Source: Paenibacillus sp. FSL M7-0420 (GTDB lineage Bacteria; Bacillota; Bacilli; Paenibacillales; Paenibacillaceae). Taken from it: DNA of 64,000 nucleotides. The number at the start of each line of letters is the position of its first letter. Positions within the stretch are counted from its first letter, which is position 1. Below the pieces are notes generated by a model. The model did no database searches and was not told where the DNA came from. It saw only the letters and a list, made by a program, of their open reading frames with translations. Positions 32,060 to 43,413 of this stretch are shown here, piece after piece. Both the position numbers and the translations under genes were made by a program. The DNA lies in NCBI RefSeq assembly GCF_038002345.1, contig NZ_JBBOCJ010000001.1:1798001-1862000 (forward strand), written 5' to 3'.

Positions 32060-32716
32060 ATGACGAAGGTCTGGCAGGTGGTCATCGTGGGATGTCATCC
32101 CACAAGTATGCTGGGAACAAAATTAATTCTGGAAGATGAGGAGGGACTGACGGTAGACGGCATGTTCGCTACCTGGGAAGAATGTCTCGCGGGCATGGAG
32201 GAATTAAGGCCTGATCTGGTGCTGAGTGATTATCAGATGCACGATGGAACCGTAGAACAGGTGCTGCCGGATATGAAAAAAAGCTCACCTTGCTCCCACA
32301 TTATTATCATGACGGAGGAGAACGATAAGGAGATATTCCTGCCCCTGATTGAACTGGGAGCGAGCGGGGTATTGTCGAAGGGAGCCACTCCGGGTCAGCT
32401 TCTGCAGATGATCCGCGGCATCCGTGAAGGGTTCCTCTCCATTCCGCTGGAATGGATTGAAAAGGGCTTCCGTCCGGTAGCCTCCTCCAGAGGACTGGAA
32501 GGCGTCTTGCAGCTGACACAGACGGAGATGTTCATCATGGAACGCATTGTGCAAGGAATTACATACGACAAAATCGCACTTGAAATTGAAGTCAGCCGCC
32601 GTTCGATTGATAACTACCTGCGCAAGATTTATGTGAAGCTGGAAGTATCGACAAGAGCGCAGGCGATTGAGAAGTTCGCGCTTTTCTCAAGACAGAACAA
32701 GCAAATCTACGCATAA
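32060..32716 (+). CDS. Orphan NarL/LuxR-type response regulator with degenerate receiver pocket
   Basis: A 218-aa protein. The receiver domain keeps the acceptor-like D57 (DLVLSDYQM) and Lys (VLSKGA) but has VVIVGCHP where the metal-binding Asp pair (DDHP) is expected. A LuxR-type helix-turn-helix follows (LTQTEMFIMERIVQGITYDK and onward, about 150-212). No kinase gene is adjacent. It may be phosphorylation-independent, or controlled by a ligand or partner. The start follows AGGAGGT (32043-32049). Confidence 0.85.
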   Translation: MTKVWQVVIVGCHPTSMLGTKLILEDEEGLTVDGMFATWEECLAGMEELRPDLVLSDYQMHDGTVEQVLPDMKKSSPCSHIIIMTEENDKEIFLPLIELGASGVLSKGATPGQLLQMIRGIREGFLSIPLEWIEKGFRPVASSRGLEGVLQLTQTEMFIMERIVQGITYDKIALEIEVSRRSIDNYLRKIYVKLEVSTRAQAIEKFALFSRQNKQIYA

Positions 32717-32783
32717 TCCCTGTATTACGACATAATAGCATCAGGACTGGAATATTCTTAAACCAGATAAAGGGGGGAAGCGT

Positions 32784-34001
32784 ATGAAGTATGAGTTTTC
32801 ATCGCGCGCACATACATTGTTATCTTCACCGCTGCTGAGTATCCGTAAGGAGACACGCCGGGGTACGCTGATCTCGCTGGCCGAGGAGCTCCCGGCTGAA
32901 GAATTATTTCCGCTGTCACTGCTGTCTGAGGCGGCATCCACCGTAATCTCCACAGATGCAAGTGCGCTGCAGTACGGGGAGCCTGAAGGGTATGGCCCGC
33001 TCCGCGAATGGCTGACCGGAGACTGGCTCCGCAGCAAAGGAGTGGCGGTAGCCGATGGCGGAGTGCTGCTGACAACGGGCAGCCAGCAGGCCATTGACCT
33101 GCTGTGCAGGGTATACATTGATCCCGGGGATCATGTGCTGGTTGAGAATCCGACTTCACCCGGTATTCTGCAGGCGCTGCGCATGCAGGGAGCCGTCATT
33201 ATTCCGGTCCAGGGGGATGGAGACGGCCTGCTGCCGGATCATCTGCGCCGAACGATCCGCAGCTATAGGCCCAAGATGCTGTTCGCTGCGCCAAGCTTCA
33301 CCAATCCCAGCGGAGTGCTCTGGAGTCTTGCCCGGCGGCAAGAGATTCTGGAGCTGTGCATCTCACATAATGTGCTGATCGTAGAGGATGATTCCTATGG
33401 CGATCTGCACTTCCAGCGGAGTGAGGGGCATCCCTCCAAGAAATATCCTACTCTATACGCGTTGGAGAATGTCAGCGAAGGCGGGCATGTGCTATACATC
33501 GGCTCCTTCAGCAAGACGGTCGCGCCGGCGCTGCGGACGGGCTGGGCGGCGGGAAGCCGCGAGCTAATCGGCATGATGGCTGCCGCCAAGCAGATGGCGG
33601 ACTGGCAGTCCAGCTCGCTGAACCAGCGGCTGCTGCATCATCTGCTCAGTGTGTCGGCCTTTGATCTGCGGGAGCATATCGCTCTGCTGAACCGCGAATA
33701 CAATACCCGCCTGAAGCTGATGGCGGAGCTGCTGAAGCGTCCGGCCTGGAAGAACAGCGTCTACGACATGCCGGCCGGCGGCATGTTCCTCTGGGTATCG
33801 CTGCCTGAAGGCCTGGACGCGATGGCTCTGCTGCGTGCTTCGCTAACCAAGGGGGTAGCCTTCCTGCCTGGTCCGCTCTGCAGTGTAAGCGGAGGCTCGG
33901 ACCGCATCCGGCTCAACTTCAGCCATCCCGGCCGTGATGAGCTGCTGCTGGGAATGAACCTGATGAGTGAAGCGGTGACCGAGTTCACGGCGCGCAGCTA
34001 G
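32784..34001 (+). CDS. PLP-dependent class I/II aminotransferase (2-aminoadipate/aromatic type)
   Basis: A 405-aa fold-type I aminotransferase without the GntR domain of MocR regulators. Seen are LQYGEPEGYGPLREWL, TTGSQQAIDLL, NPSG, DDSYGD, the PLP-lysine K244 in SFSKTVAPALRTGW and R near the C-terminus in DRIRLNF. The sequence style fits LysN/2-aminoadipate or aromatic aminotransferases. The precise substrate is not predictable. GGGGGGAAG precedes the start. It lies 67 bp after the orphan regulator. Confidence 0.9.
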   Translation: MKYEFSSRAHTLLSSPLLSIRKETRRGTLISLAEELPAEELFPLSLLSEAASTVISTDASALQYGEPEGYGPLREWLTGDWLRSKGVAVADGGVLLTTGSQQAIDLLCRVYIDPGDHVLVENPTSPGILQALRMQGAVIIPVQGDGDGLLPDHLRRTIRSYRPKMLFAAPSFTNPSGVLWSLARRQEILELCISHNVLIVEDDSYGDLHFQRSEGHPSKKYPTLYALENVSEGGHVLYIGSFSKTVAPALRTGWAAGSRELIGMMAAAKQMADWQSSSLNQRLLHHLLSVSAFDLREHIALLNREYNTRLKLMAELLKRPAWKNSVYDMPAGGMFLWVSLPEGLDAMALLRASLTKGVAFLPGPLCSVSGGSDRIRLNFSHPGRDELLLGMNLMSEAVTEFTARS

Positions 34002-34120
34002 GTGAGAAGGAACGGGCGCAAATATGGCTTCACGGAAATTGAGCGGATTTTCATTTGAATTTTACCGGATGCTATGTTAGGCTGGAGTCAATTAAATCTT
34101 CCATAAACATATCGTTTACT

Positions 34121-34218
34121 GGATTGTTACTGGCCGTGCCAGGCAAAACCTAAACTGATGGTGACTGATTTGAACCCGTTCACCGGGCTCGATGATCTTG
34201 CCATAGGTTTAGGTTTTT
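34121..34218 (+). promoter_or_regulatory. RAT 1: LicT antiterminator site plus terminator ahead of bglA
   Basis: GGATTGTTACTGG...CAGGCAAAACC (34121-34150) matches the ribonucleic antiterminator of BglG/SacY/LicT proteins. It overlaps the 5' arm of a terminator, AAAACCTAAAC (34145-34155) pairing with GTTTAGGTTTT (34207-34217). LicT binding should block terminator formation and allow bglA expression. Confidence 0.92.
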
Positions 34219-34252
34219 CTGTTATATAGGCCATGCAGAAAGATCATAATGA

Positions 34253-35725
<1,473 letters not shown>

Positions 35726-35760
35726 GTGAAATGGGGCAAGCTTAAGAAGCACAGGCCTTA

Positions 35761-35811
35761 ATAAAACGTTTTCATAAAAGTGTTGTCATATTTACAATGA
35801 TATGCTAAGAT
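35761..35811 (+). promoter_or_regulatory. cre-like site and promoter of licT
   Basis: ATAAAACGTTTTCA (35761-35774) matches the cre consensus at all but its first two positions. A promoter follows: TTGTCA (35783-35788), 17 bp, TAAGAT (35806-35811). Carbon catabolite repression of licT is therefore likely. Confidence 0.65.
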
Positions 35812-35832
35812 GCTGCTACAGGTAGAATAACT

Positions 35833-35905
35833 GGATTGTTACTGTTCATTCAGGCAAAACCAGAAACGGGCACTCTTTTGATGCCGTTTTGGTTTTGCCT
35901 TTTTT
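35833..35905 (+). promoter_or_regulatory. RAT 2: LicT antiterminator site plus terminator ahead of licT
   Basis: GGATTGTTACTG...CAGGCAAAACC (35833-35861) overlaps the long terminator GGCAAAACCAGAAACGG / CCGTTTTGGTTTTGCC (35853-35899), which ends in six Ts. It implies autoregulated antitermination of licT. Confidence 0.92.
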
Positions 35906-35963
35906 AACACAATAATGTTGTATCCCCGCGCCTGCGGGAGATTATATTACTCTGACGGTGTAA

Positions 35964-36824
<861 letters not shown>

Positions 36825-36833
36825 TGTGGTGCA

Positions 36834-36927
36834 GGATTGCTACTCGATACAGAGGCAAAACCTAAACCCGGACAGTGCTGGAGGCAGAAGACTGCCTTTC
36901 CCCGCTGATCGGCGTTTAGGTTTTTTT
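36834..36927 (+). promoter_or_regulatory. RAT 3: LicT antiterminator site plus terminator ahead of bglP
   Basis: GGATTGCTACTCG...GAGGCAAAACC (36834-36862) overlaps a terminator, AAAACCTAAAC (36857-36867) pairing with GTTTAGGTTTT (36914-36924) followed by Ts. It differs from RAT 1 and 2 at a few loop bases (C for T in GGATTGCTAC). Confidence 0.88.
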
Positions 36928-36930
36928 AAA

Positions 36931-37025
36931 TATAAAAATTTATATGTTTCACGCTATAAATTATCCTTCTATTTCTCGCTGAAACGGTACCGTCCTTTAA
37001 AAGGACGGCGAAGCCGTTTCTGCTT
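36931..37025 (+). repeat. Dispersed element type 2, copy 1 (95 bp)
   Basis: Head ATAAAAATTTATATGTTTCAC, middle TATCCTTCTATTTCTC, then nested stems GAAACGG / CCGTTTC enclosing CCGTCCTTT-AA-AAGGACGG. An inverted copy at 49972-50066 is about 89 percent identical over 95 bp by eye. It lies inside the 5' leader of bglP, after the RAT 3 terminator. Confidence 0.85.
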
Positions 37026-37062
37026 GTGCGGAAAACATACTACATCTAAGGAGCAACATCTT

Positions 37063-38961
37063 ATGAATACAAAAGAGCTGTCCAAAGAAATATTGAAGCT
37101 TGTTGGCGGAGAAGACAATATCGATCAGGTAACCCACTGTATGACCCGTCTGCGCTTCAACCTGAATGACAACAACCGTGCGGACAAAGCGGCCCTGCAG
37201 AAGACGGACGGGGTAATGGGCGTGATGATTAACGGCGGGCAATTCCAGGTCATTATCGGCAATGATGTCCCGGTGGTCTACAATGAGCTGATTGGCAATA
37301 TGTCCGTTTCTCCTGAGAAGAAGGCTTCCGCTGACAAGGTGGAGAAAAAGAAGCAGAATCCGCTGAGCAAGCTGTTTGACTTCATCTCGGGCATCTTCAC
37401 ACCGATCCTGCCGGCCATTACCGGTGCGGGGATGATCAAGGGGATTGTCGCCCTGCTTGTCGCAGTAGGCTGGATGGGAACGGAGAACTCCACGTATATC
37501 ATACTATCGGCAATCGGGGACGGCGCCTTCTACTTCCTGCCGATTGTTCTGGCCATCAGCGCTGCCCGTAAGCTGGGAAGCAATATGTACATCGCTGCTG
37601 CGATAGGGGCGGCCATTCTGCATCCGACTGTCACCACACTGCTGGGGTCCGGAGAGCCTGTTACCTTCGCTTCACTGCCGGTGGTAGCTGCAACCTACGC
37701 TTCGTCCGTCATTCCGATTGTGATTGCCGTATGGCTGGCCTCCTATGTGGAAAAAGCCGTTGATAAAGTAACCCATGCTTCCCTGAAGCTGATTATCGTT
37801 CCGACGGTTACGCTGCTGGTCATTGTGCCGCTTACCCTGATTGCCGTAGGCCCGCTGGGAGTAATTATCGGGGATGGCCTGACTGGAGGGATCAGCTGGC
37901 TGTTCGAGAATACGGGATTGTTCGCAGGCCTGCTGCTGGGCGGAACCATGTCGCTGCTGATCATTACCGGGATGCACTATGCCCTGATTCCAATCATGAT
38001 CGCATCCATTGCACAGCTTGGCTATGACTATATGATTCCGATTATGATGGTAGCGAACTTCGCCCAGGCGGGCAGTGCGCTTGGTGTCTCGCTGAGAACG
38101 AAGAACAGCAAGCTGAAGTCCCTCTCCCTGTCCACAAGTATCACGGCCTTCATGGGAATTACAGAACCGGCTATGTACGGTGTAAATATGCGTCTTAAGA
38201 AACCGTTCATCTCTGCCCTGATCGGCGGAGCCGCCGGTGGTGCGTTCCTCAGCTTGTTCAAGGTAAAAGCGTATGTCATCGGCGGACTCGCCGGACTCTC
38301 CGGCATTCCGATGGTTCTCGGTGCGACCTTTGTCTATTCGGTCATCGGCTTCGCCATCGGGGCGGCAGTTGCTGCGATTGTCACTTATATTCTCGGTTTC
38401 GAGGATGAGCCGGAAGCTGCTGCTGCGCCTGCGGTGACTCCTGCCGAGCCTGTAGTATCTGCCGCTAACACTACTGTAATGGGCGCTGCTGCTGAGTCTA
38501 CGATGGTGAATCAAGAGGTATTCAGTCCGATTGCCGGAGCGGTGAAGCCGCTCAGCGAAGTGAGCGACCCGGCCTTCTCGGAGGAGATCATGGGTAAGGG
38601 GTATGCGATTCAGCCGTCCGAAGGCCGCGTAGTCTCGCCGGTTCAGGGAACGGTGTTCTCGCTCTCGAAGAGCGGACATGCCATTGGTCTGGTCAGCGAC
38701 AGCGGAGCGGAAATGCTGATCCATATCGGCATCGACACGGTGAAGCTAAAGGGCCTGCATTTCTCGCCCAAGGTAACCGCCGGAACCCGGGTGGCTGTCG
38801 GCGATCTCCTGATGGAATTCGATCTGGCCCAGATCGAGAAGGCGGGCTATAGTACGATTACGCCGGTTATTATTACGAACATCCAGCAGTACCAGTCCAT
38901 CCAGTCTGCTGGCGCCACCTCGGTTAAGGAGAAGGAGCTGCTGTATACGGTGCTTGCTTAG
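37063..38961 (+). CDS. bglP: PTS beta-glucoside permease EIIBCA
   Basis: A 632-aa membrane permease that imports and phosphorylates beta-glucosides. EIIB (1-85) has the phospho-cysteine C26 (VTHCMTRLRF). EIIC has about ten membrane segments (about 105-450, including GMHYALIPIMI and FMGITEPAMYGVN). EIIA is C-terminal (about 490-632) with phospho-His H554 in MLIHIGIDTVKL. ATG 37063 follows AAGGAGC; the longer frame from 36826 runs through RAT 3 and is rejected. It is induced through LicT. Confidence 0.96.
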   Translation: MNTKELSKEILKLVGGEDNIDQVTHCMTRLRFNLNDNNRADKAALQKTDGVMGVMINGGQFQVIIGNDVPVVYNELIGNMSVSPEKKASADKVEKKKQNPLSKLFDFISGIFTPILPAITGAGMIKGIVALLVAVGWMGTENSTYIILSAIGDGAFYFLPIVLAISAARKLGSNMYIAAAIGAAILHPTVTTLLGSGEPVTFASLPVVAATYASSVIPIVIAVWLASYVEKAVDKVTHASLKLIIVPTVTLLVIVPLTLIAVGPLGVIIGDGLTGGISWLFENTGLFAGLLLGGTMSLLIITGMHYALIPIMIASIAQLGYDYMIPIMMVANFAQAGSALGVSLRTKNSKLKSLSLSTSITAFMGITEPAMYGVNMRLKKPFISALIGGAAGGAFLSLFKVKAYVIGGLAGLSGIPMVLGATFVYSVIGFAIGAAVAAIVTYILGFEDEPEAAAAPAVTPAEPVVSAANTTVMGAAAESTMVNQEVFSPIAGAVKPLSEVSDPAFSEEIMGKGYAIQPSEGRVVSPVQGTVFSLSKSGHAIGLVSDSGAEMLIHIGIDTVKLKGLHFSPKVTAGTRVAVGDLLMEFDLAQIEKAGYSTITPVIITNIQQYQSIQSAGATSVKEKELLYTVLA

Positions 38962-39078
38962 GGCGAGCCATGAGCAAATAAGCGAAGGGCTGGGGGCTTG
39001 GAGTGAATGAGCGAAGAGCAAGGTATAGAACAGTAGGATGTTCTAGAGTATAGATCAGGTAAGTGGATAGAGAAGGTA

Positions 39079-39127
39079 CAAAGGAGTTGTCGCTCGCAGC
39101 AGGTCTGCGTGCGGACAACTCCTTTTT
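39079..39127. terminator. Bidirectional terminator after bglP
   Basis: AAAGGAGTTGTC pairs with GACAACTCCTTTTT around an inner stem CGCAG/CTGCG. It sits in the 290-bp gap between bglP and the converging DUF2161 gene, where I see no other feature. Confidence 0.85.
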
Positions 39128-39253
39128 GGCTTGTATAGTTGCCGGAAGGGAAGGGAAGTAGGCCGGATGGGTGTGGAAAACTGTGTACAATGGTTGGGCA
39201 GTCGAGCGTGAACGCCTCATGGTTGCGTGAATGCCTATGTAAGGCGCGCGGGC

Positions 39254-40144
39254 CTACAGCTTGCCCGCGCTGATCTCCGCGATCGCCGAATACTCGATCA
39301 GCGCCGCTTGTCCGGCGGCCGTGAGCGTGTAGCGGCCACGCTGCACCCGGAAGAACCACGCATAGTAGTTCTTCTGCAGGATCGCAGCGGCGCCGGGCAC
39401 GCCGCTGCGCTTCCGCAGCGCGGCGGGCGTGACGCCGCGCGCGCTCTCCGCCCGGCTGCGCGCAGCAGCCGGGCCCGCACCCGCAGCAGCGTCCTCCGCT
39501 GCTGCTGCGGTACCCGCGGCCGCCGTCTCCCCGGCGGCCAGGGCAGTGCCCGGCGCGCCGCTTAGCGCCGCGCGCCCTCCGCCGAGGCCGGCCGCTCCGG
39601 CGGCTTCGGCCTCCAGGGCCTGCAGCGCGAGTGCTACGCGCAGCGCCTTCTCGCGGTAGGCCGTCACGAGCTTGACGCGCGTGCTGCCGCCGGTGTTGTA
39701 GTCTCCGCTGCGCTCGCGGAACTCGTAGAGCAGTCGCTCGCGGCGGCGGACGGCGCTGCGGGCCTGCGGCGGCGCCTCGCCCGGCTCCGCGAGCACCTCG
39801 ACGAGCGGGGCCTTCGTCTTGTAGAAGACGACGGTGATCAGCCCCAGGCCGAGCCGGCGGCACAGTCCGGTGAGCTCGCCCCAGCGCTGGTTGACTGCGC
39901 CCTTCTTCTCCCTGACGCGTTCTACCGCGAGGTAGACGTTAGGGCTGAGGCGCAACCGTTCAATCCCCTGCAGCAGCAGGGCGAGATTGAACGATTTTTT
40001 CATCTCCACAATGAGCGGCTGCTCCTCGTCCTCCCGGATGCCCACCAGATCACAGGTCCGCACCTCACCCTTGATGTCATAGCCTTGCCGCTCAAAAAAA
40101 CTCTTCAAAGGAGCATACAGCTCCGTCTCCTGCTTGATCGCCAT
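39254..40144 (-). CDS. DUF2161 / PD-(D/E)XK nuclease-fold protein with Ala-rich insert
   Basis: A 296-aa protein whose N-terminal half has the PD-(D/E)XK pattern: D in CDLVGI, E-x-K in LIVEMKKSF (about 50). A C-terminal winged-helix-like part ends ILQKNYYAWFFRVQRGRYTL. Residues about 180-240 are a very GC-rich Ala/Gly/Glu segment absent from the compact fold. Its function is unknown; DUF2161 is described as a phosphodiesterase-like nuclease family. GGAGTGA precedes the ATG. An extended -10 TGCTATAAT lies 60 bp upstream on the minus strand. Confidence 0.85.
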   Translation of the reverse strand: MAIKQETELYAPLKSFFERQGYDIKGEVRTCDLVGIREDEEQPLIVEMKKSFNLALLLQGIERLRLSPNVYLAVERVREKKGAVNQRWGELTGLCRRLGLGLITVVFYKTKAPLVEVLAEPGEAPPQARSAVRRRERLLYEFRERSGDYNTGGSTRVKLVTAYREKALRVALALQALEAEAAGAAGLGGGRAALSGAPGTALAAGETAAAGTAAAAEDAAAGAGPAAARSRAESARGVTPAALRKRSGVPGAAAILQKNYYAWFFRVQRGRYTLTAAGQAALIEYSAIAEISAGKL

Positions 40145-40204
40145 TCTGTATTCACTCCTGCCCTGAATTGCAGCGTAATTATTCTATAGAAATCATGATT
40201 CTCT

Positions 40205-40231
40205 ATTATAGCACAGCAAAAAAGAGGTCAA
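40205..40231 (-). promoter_or_regulatory. Promoter of the DUF2161 gene
   Basis: Read on the minus strand: TTGACC (40231-40226), 15 bp and an extended -10 TGCTATAAT (-10 at 40210-40205). The spacer is short, offset by the TG extension. Confidence 0.5.
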
Positions 40232-40315
40232 CTATTCCGGGCTCGCCGCATAGGTATGTAATACACTTTCTAAGCTTGGTGGAGCAAGTAGGAGCGCAAG
40301 AGGAGGCAGCGAGCC

Positions 40316-42211
40316 ATGGATATTTTTGAGCGTATAGCAACGCATCGGGCTGAGAACAACCGTTTGGCGTGGAGCGGCACTTTCAAGGACTATATAGAAC
40401 TGCTTAAAGTAGACCCTTCTCCCGCCAAAACGGCTCATTCCCGCGTATACGACATGATCAAGTCACACGGCGTCGAGGACATTAACGGACGTAAACGGTA
40501 TAAGTTTTTTGAACAGGAGATCTTTGGACTGGATCGTGCGGTGGAAAAGCTGGTGGAGGAATACTTCCATTCCGCAGCCCGGAGGCTGGATGTACGTAAA
40601 CGGATTCTGCTGCTGATGGGACCGGTCAGTGGAGGAAAGTCCACCCTGGTCACGCTGCTGAAGCGCGGCCTGGAGCAATATTCGCGCACGGATGCGGGTG
40701 CGGTGTATGCCATTGAGGGCTGCCCGATGCATGAGGACCCGCTGCATCTGATTCCGCTGGAGCTGCGGCCTGAGATCGAACGCGAGCTGGATGTACGGAT
40801 TGAAGGCAATCTCTGCCCGTCCTGCCAGATGCGGCTGAAGAATGACTACCAAGGGGATATTGAACGTGTGGCGGTTACCCGGGTGCTGTTGTCCGAAGAG
40901 GAGCGGGTAGGGATTGGTACATTCAGCCCTTCCGATCCGAAGTCGCAGGATATCGCGGATCTGACCGGCAGCATCGACTTCTCCACCATTACCGAATTCG
41001 GCTCGGAATCCGATCCGCGGGCCTACCGCTTCGACGGGGAGCTGAACAAGGCCAACCGCGGGATCATGGAATTCCAGGAAATGCTGAAATGTGACGAGAA
41101 GTTCCTGTGGAATCTGCTGTCGCTGACTCAGGAGGGCAACTTCAAGGCCGGACGGTTTGCGTTAATTTCGGCGGATGAGATGATTATTGCCCACACGAAT
41201 GAGACTGAATATAAATCCTTCATCTCCAATAAAAAGAACGAAGCGCTCCAGTCCCGCATGATCGTCATGCCGGTTCCCTATAATCTGCGCGTCTCTGAAG
41301 AGGAAAAGATCTACGCCAAGCTGATCGGCCAGAGCGATATGAAGCATGTTCATATTGCCCCTCACGCGCTGCGCGCGGCGGCGATCTTCTCGATCCTGAC
41401 CCGGCTCAAGGAGAGCAAGAAGCAGGGGATGGATCTGATCAAGAAGCTGCGCATGTACGACGGCGAAGAGGTCGAGGGCTACAAGGAAGCGGATCTGAAG
41501 GAGATGCAGACCGAATACTTAGATGAAGGCATGTCCGGCATCGACCCGCGTTATGTCATTAACCGCATCTCCAGCGCCCTGATCAAAGGCGATCTGCAGT
41601 GCATGAACGCGCTGGATGTGCTGCGGGCAATCAAGGACGGTCTGGATCAGCATCCCTCGATTACGAAGGAGGAGCGTGAGCGTTATCTGAACTTTATTTC
41701 CATTGCCCGCAAGGAATACGATATTCTTGCCAAAAGTGAAGTGCAGAAGGCCTTCGTTTACTCTTTTGAAGAATCCGCCAAAACGCTGTTCGAGAATTAT
41801 CTCGACAATATCGAAGCCTTCTGCAACTGGTCCAAAATCCGCGACCCGCTCACCGATGAGGAGATGGAACCGGATGAGCGGCTGATGCGCTCCATTGAAG
41901 AGCAGATCGGCATCTCGGAGAATGCGAAGAAGGCCTTCCGCGAGGAGATCCTGATCCGTATTTCCTCCTACTCCCGCAAGGGCAAGAAGTTCGAGTACAA
42001 CAATCACGACCGGCTGCGGGAAGCCATCGAGAAGAAGCTGTTCACGGATCTCAAGGATATCGTCAAAATCACCACTTCCTCCAAGACACCGGATGAAAGC
42101 CAGCTCAAACGGATCAACGAGGTCAGCCGCCGCCTGATCGACGAGCATAACTACTGCCCGATCTGTGCCAATGAGCTGCTGAAATATGTCGGAAGCCTGC
42201 TGAACCGCTGA
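40316..42211 (+). CDS. prkA: PrkA-family serine protein kinase
   Basis: A 631-aa protein with an N-terminal AAA-like ATPase domain (P-loop GPVSGGKST from residue 102) and the C-terminal PrkA domain (about 380-631, with CPICANELL near the end). In B. subtilis PrkA promotes sporulation, and in enterics its relative YeaG works with a YhbH-type and a SpoVR-type protein in stress. Here no yhbH follows; spoVR lies 8 kb away on the other strand. The start follows GAGGAGGC. Confidence 0.95.
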   Translation: MDIFERIATHRAENNRLAWSGTFKDYIELLKVDPSPAKTAHSRVYDMIKSHGVEDINGRKRYKFFEQEIFGLDRAVEKLVEEYFHSAARRLDVRKRILLLMGPVSGGKSTLVTLLKRGLEQYSRTDAGAVYAIEGCPMHEDPLHLIPLELRPEIERELDVRIEGNLCPSCQMRLKNDYQGDIERVAVTRVLLSEEERVGIGTFSPSDPKSQDIADLTGSIDFSTITEFGSESDPRAYRFDGELNKANRGIMEFQEMLKCDEKFLWNLLSLTQEGNFKAGRFALISADEMIIAHTNETEYKSFISNKKNEALQSRMIVMPVPYNLRVSEEEKIYAKLIGQSDMKHVHIAPHALRAAAIFSILTRLKESKKQGMDLIKKLRMYDGEEVEGYKEADLKEMQTEYLDEGMSGIDPRYVINRISSALIKGDLQCMNALDVLRAIKDGLDQHPSITKEERERYLNFISIARKEYDILAKSEVQKAFVYSFEESAKTLFENYLDNIEAFCNWSKIRDPLTDEEMEPDERLMRSIEEQIGISENAKKAFREEILIRISSYSRKGKKFEYNNHDRLREAIEKKLFTDLKDIVKITTSSKTPDESQLKRINEVSRRLIDEHNYCPICANELLKYVGSLLNR

Positions 42212-42242
42212 CGGAGGCGGCTTCACGGATACTGGGGACCAG

Positions 42243-42352
42243 GGACTGCCATCAGGCAGTCCTCTTGTCTGTCCCGGAGTTAATTAAGACTTGTACGCTC
42301 AGCCAAAAGGGAATATCCCAGGCCATGGTGATGGCTTAGGGATATTCCCTTT
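42243..42352. terminator. Two hairpins between prkA and the converging Gly-rich gene
   Basis: GGACTGCC-ATCA-GGCAGTCC (42243-42262) has a weak T-run. AAAGGGAATATCCC / GGGATATTCCCTTT (42306-42352) has a perfect 14-bp stem with an inner GCCAT/ATGGC stem and works from both directions. Confidence 0.85.
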
Positions 42353-42445
42353 AGTCTAGCGAAGTGCCTGATTGGCGAATCCGTGCGGACTGGATAACCG
42401 GCAGTGTCAGGGGATTCTTTATCATCCTGAAGAACGCTAATTCTC

Positions 42446-43327
42446 CTAATCCTCCTGGGAGTCCTTAGGCTCCTGCTCCTTACCGCCAATCTTGAAGCTG
42501 AATTGGCCTTTATATTTGCCGAGCTGCCCGCCCACGCCGATGCCTGCGCCTTCGCCGCCGCCGAACTGGGCCTTGGCCTCAGCCCCGACCCCCTTGTTGC
42601 CGCCTAGCTGAACATGGGAGTCAAAACCGGCGCCTTGACTGAGACCCAGATGAGCACCCGCATCTGCATCTAGCCCGTGGTCACCGCCGGCCTGCGCGCC
42701 CATGTGAACATCGGCTCCCTGCCCGCCGCCGAGCTGGGCCTTGCCCTGCGCGGCGACGCCGTATTTGCCGAAGGCTTGGGCTCCGGCGCTCACTCCGAGG
42801 CCCTGCCCGTTACCTAAATGGGAATCACCTTGCGCTTCAATGCCATAGGAGGGGCTGCCAATATGGCCGCCTGCCTGAAGATCAGCGCCGCTGTAGGCCA
42901 GATTCCCGCCGGCGTGTAAGCCAATGCCGTGTTTGCCCCCGATTTCGCCTCCCGTATCGATATGAATTCCATTTCCTTCAGTCTGACTTGGTCCGGGATG
43001 GCCGTCCACCGCCTTGTTCGCGGCAGCCGGATGTCCGCTTTCCACCACCTTTTGCGGCTTGCTGGCACTCTGAAGCTGCTGCCAGCCGTCCATTTGGTCC
43101 TCCGCAGGGTCATTCTCAAGCTTACTTGGAGCGGCCGGGGGTTCGGAAGCCCTGACAGCCTGAGTATTCCCGGCAGCTGCAGACTTCTGAGCAATTCTCT
43201 GAGCGGTCTCCTCAGCGGTCTCTGAATGTACCAGGTAGTGGTAATGCGAATAAGGATAGGGCTGCGGCAGATGCCGATAGCCTGACGAATGGGCTGAACT
43301 GCTTGAATCTTCGTTCCTGTAATTCAT
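42446..43327 (-). CDS. Glycine-rich tandem-repeat protein of unknown function
   Basis: A 293-aa protein with no signal peptide. The N-terminus is rich in Ser, Tyr and His (HLPQPYPYSHYHY). From about residue 130 it is a string of roughly 13-residue units such as AQLGGGQGADVHMGAQ, rich in Gly, Ala, His and acidic residues, ending GQFSFKIGG. The start at 43327 follows GGAGGG; the longer frame to 43354 has none. Spore-coat or exosporium structure is a guess from composition and the prkA neighbour. Cysteine is absent and hydrophobicity low. Confidence 0.75.
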   Translation of the reverse strand: MNYRNEDSSSSAHSSGYRHLPQPYPYSHYHYLVHSETAEETAQRIAQKSAAAGNTQAVRASEPPAAPSKLENDPAEDQMDGWQQLQSASKPQKVVESGHPAAANKAVDGHPGPSQTEGNGIHIDTGGEIGGKHGIGLHAGGNLAYSGADLQAGGHIGSPSYGIEAQGDSHLGNGQGLGVSAGAQAFGKYGVAAQGKAQLGGGQGADVHMGAQAGGDHGLDADAGAHLGLSQGAGFDSHVQLGGNKGVGAEAKAQFGGGEGAGIGVGGQLGKYKGQFSFKIGGKEQEPKDSQED

Positions 43328-43413
43328 GCGGGAACCCTCCATTCTTGATTTCATTACAATAGCCTATTCGTCGAAATGGGAAGTGATTCGTATCAGACCA
43401 ATATAAAAGTACA

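Noticed and set aside
36826..37062. N-terminal extension of the PTS permease
   Set aside because: It would translate through RAT 3, its terminator and the type 2 repeat; ATG 37063 has a good ribosome binding site and matches the family start.
38958..39863. 301-aa minus-strand Arg/Pro-rich frame
   Set aside because: An out-of-frame product of the GC-rich DUF2161 gene; low-complexity composition and no start signal.
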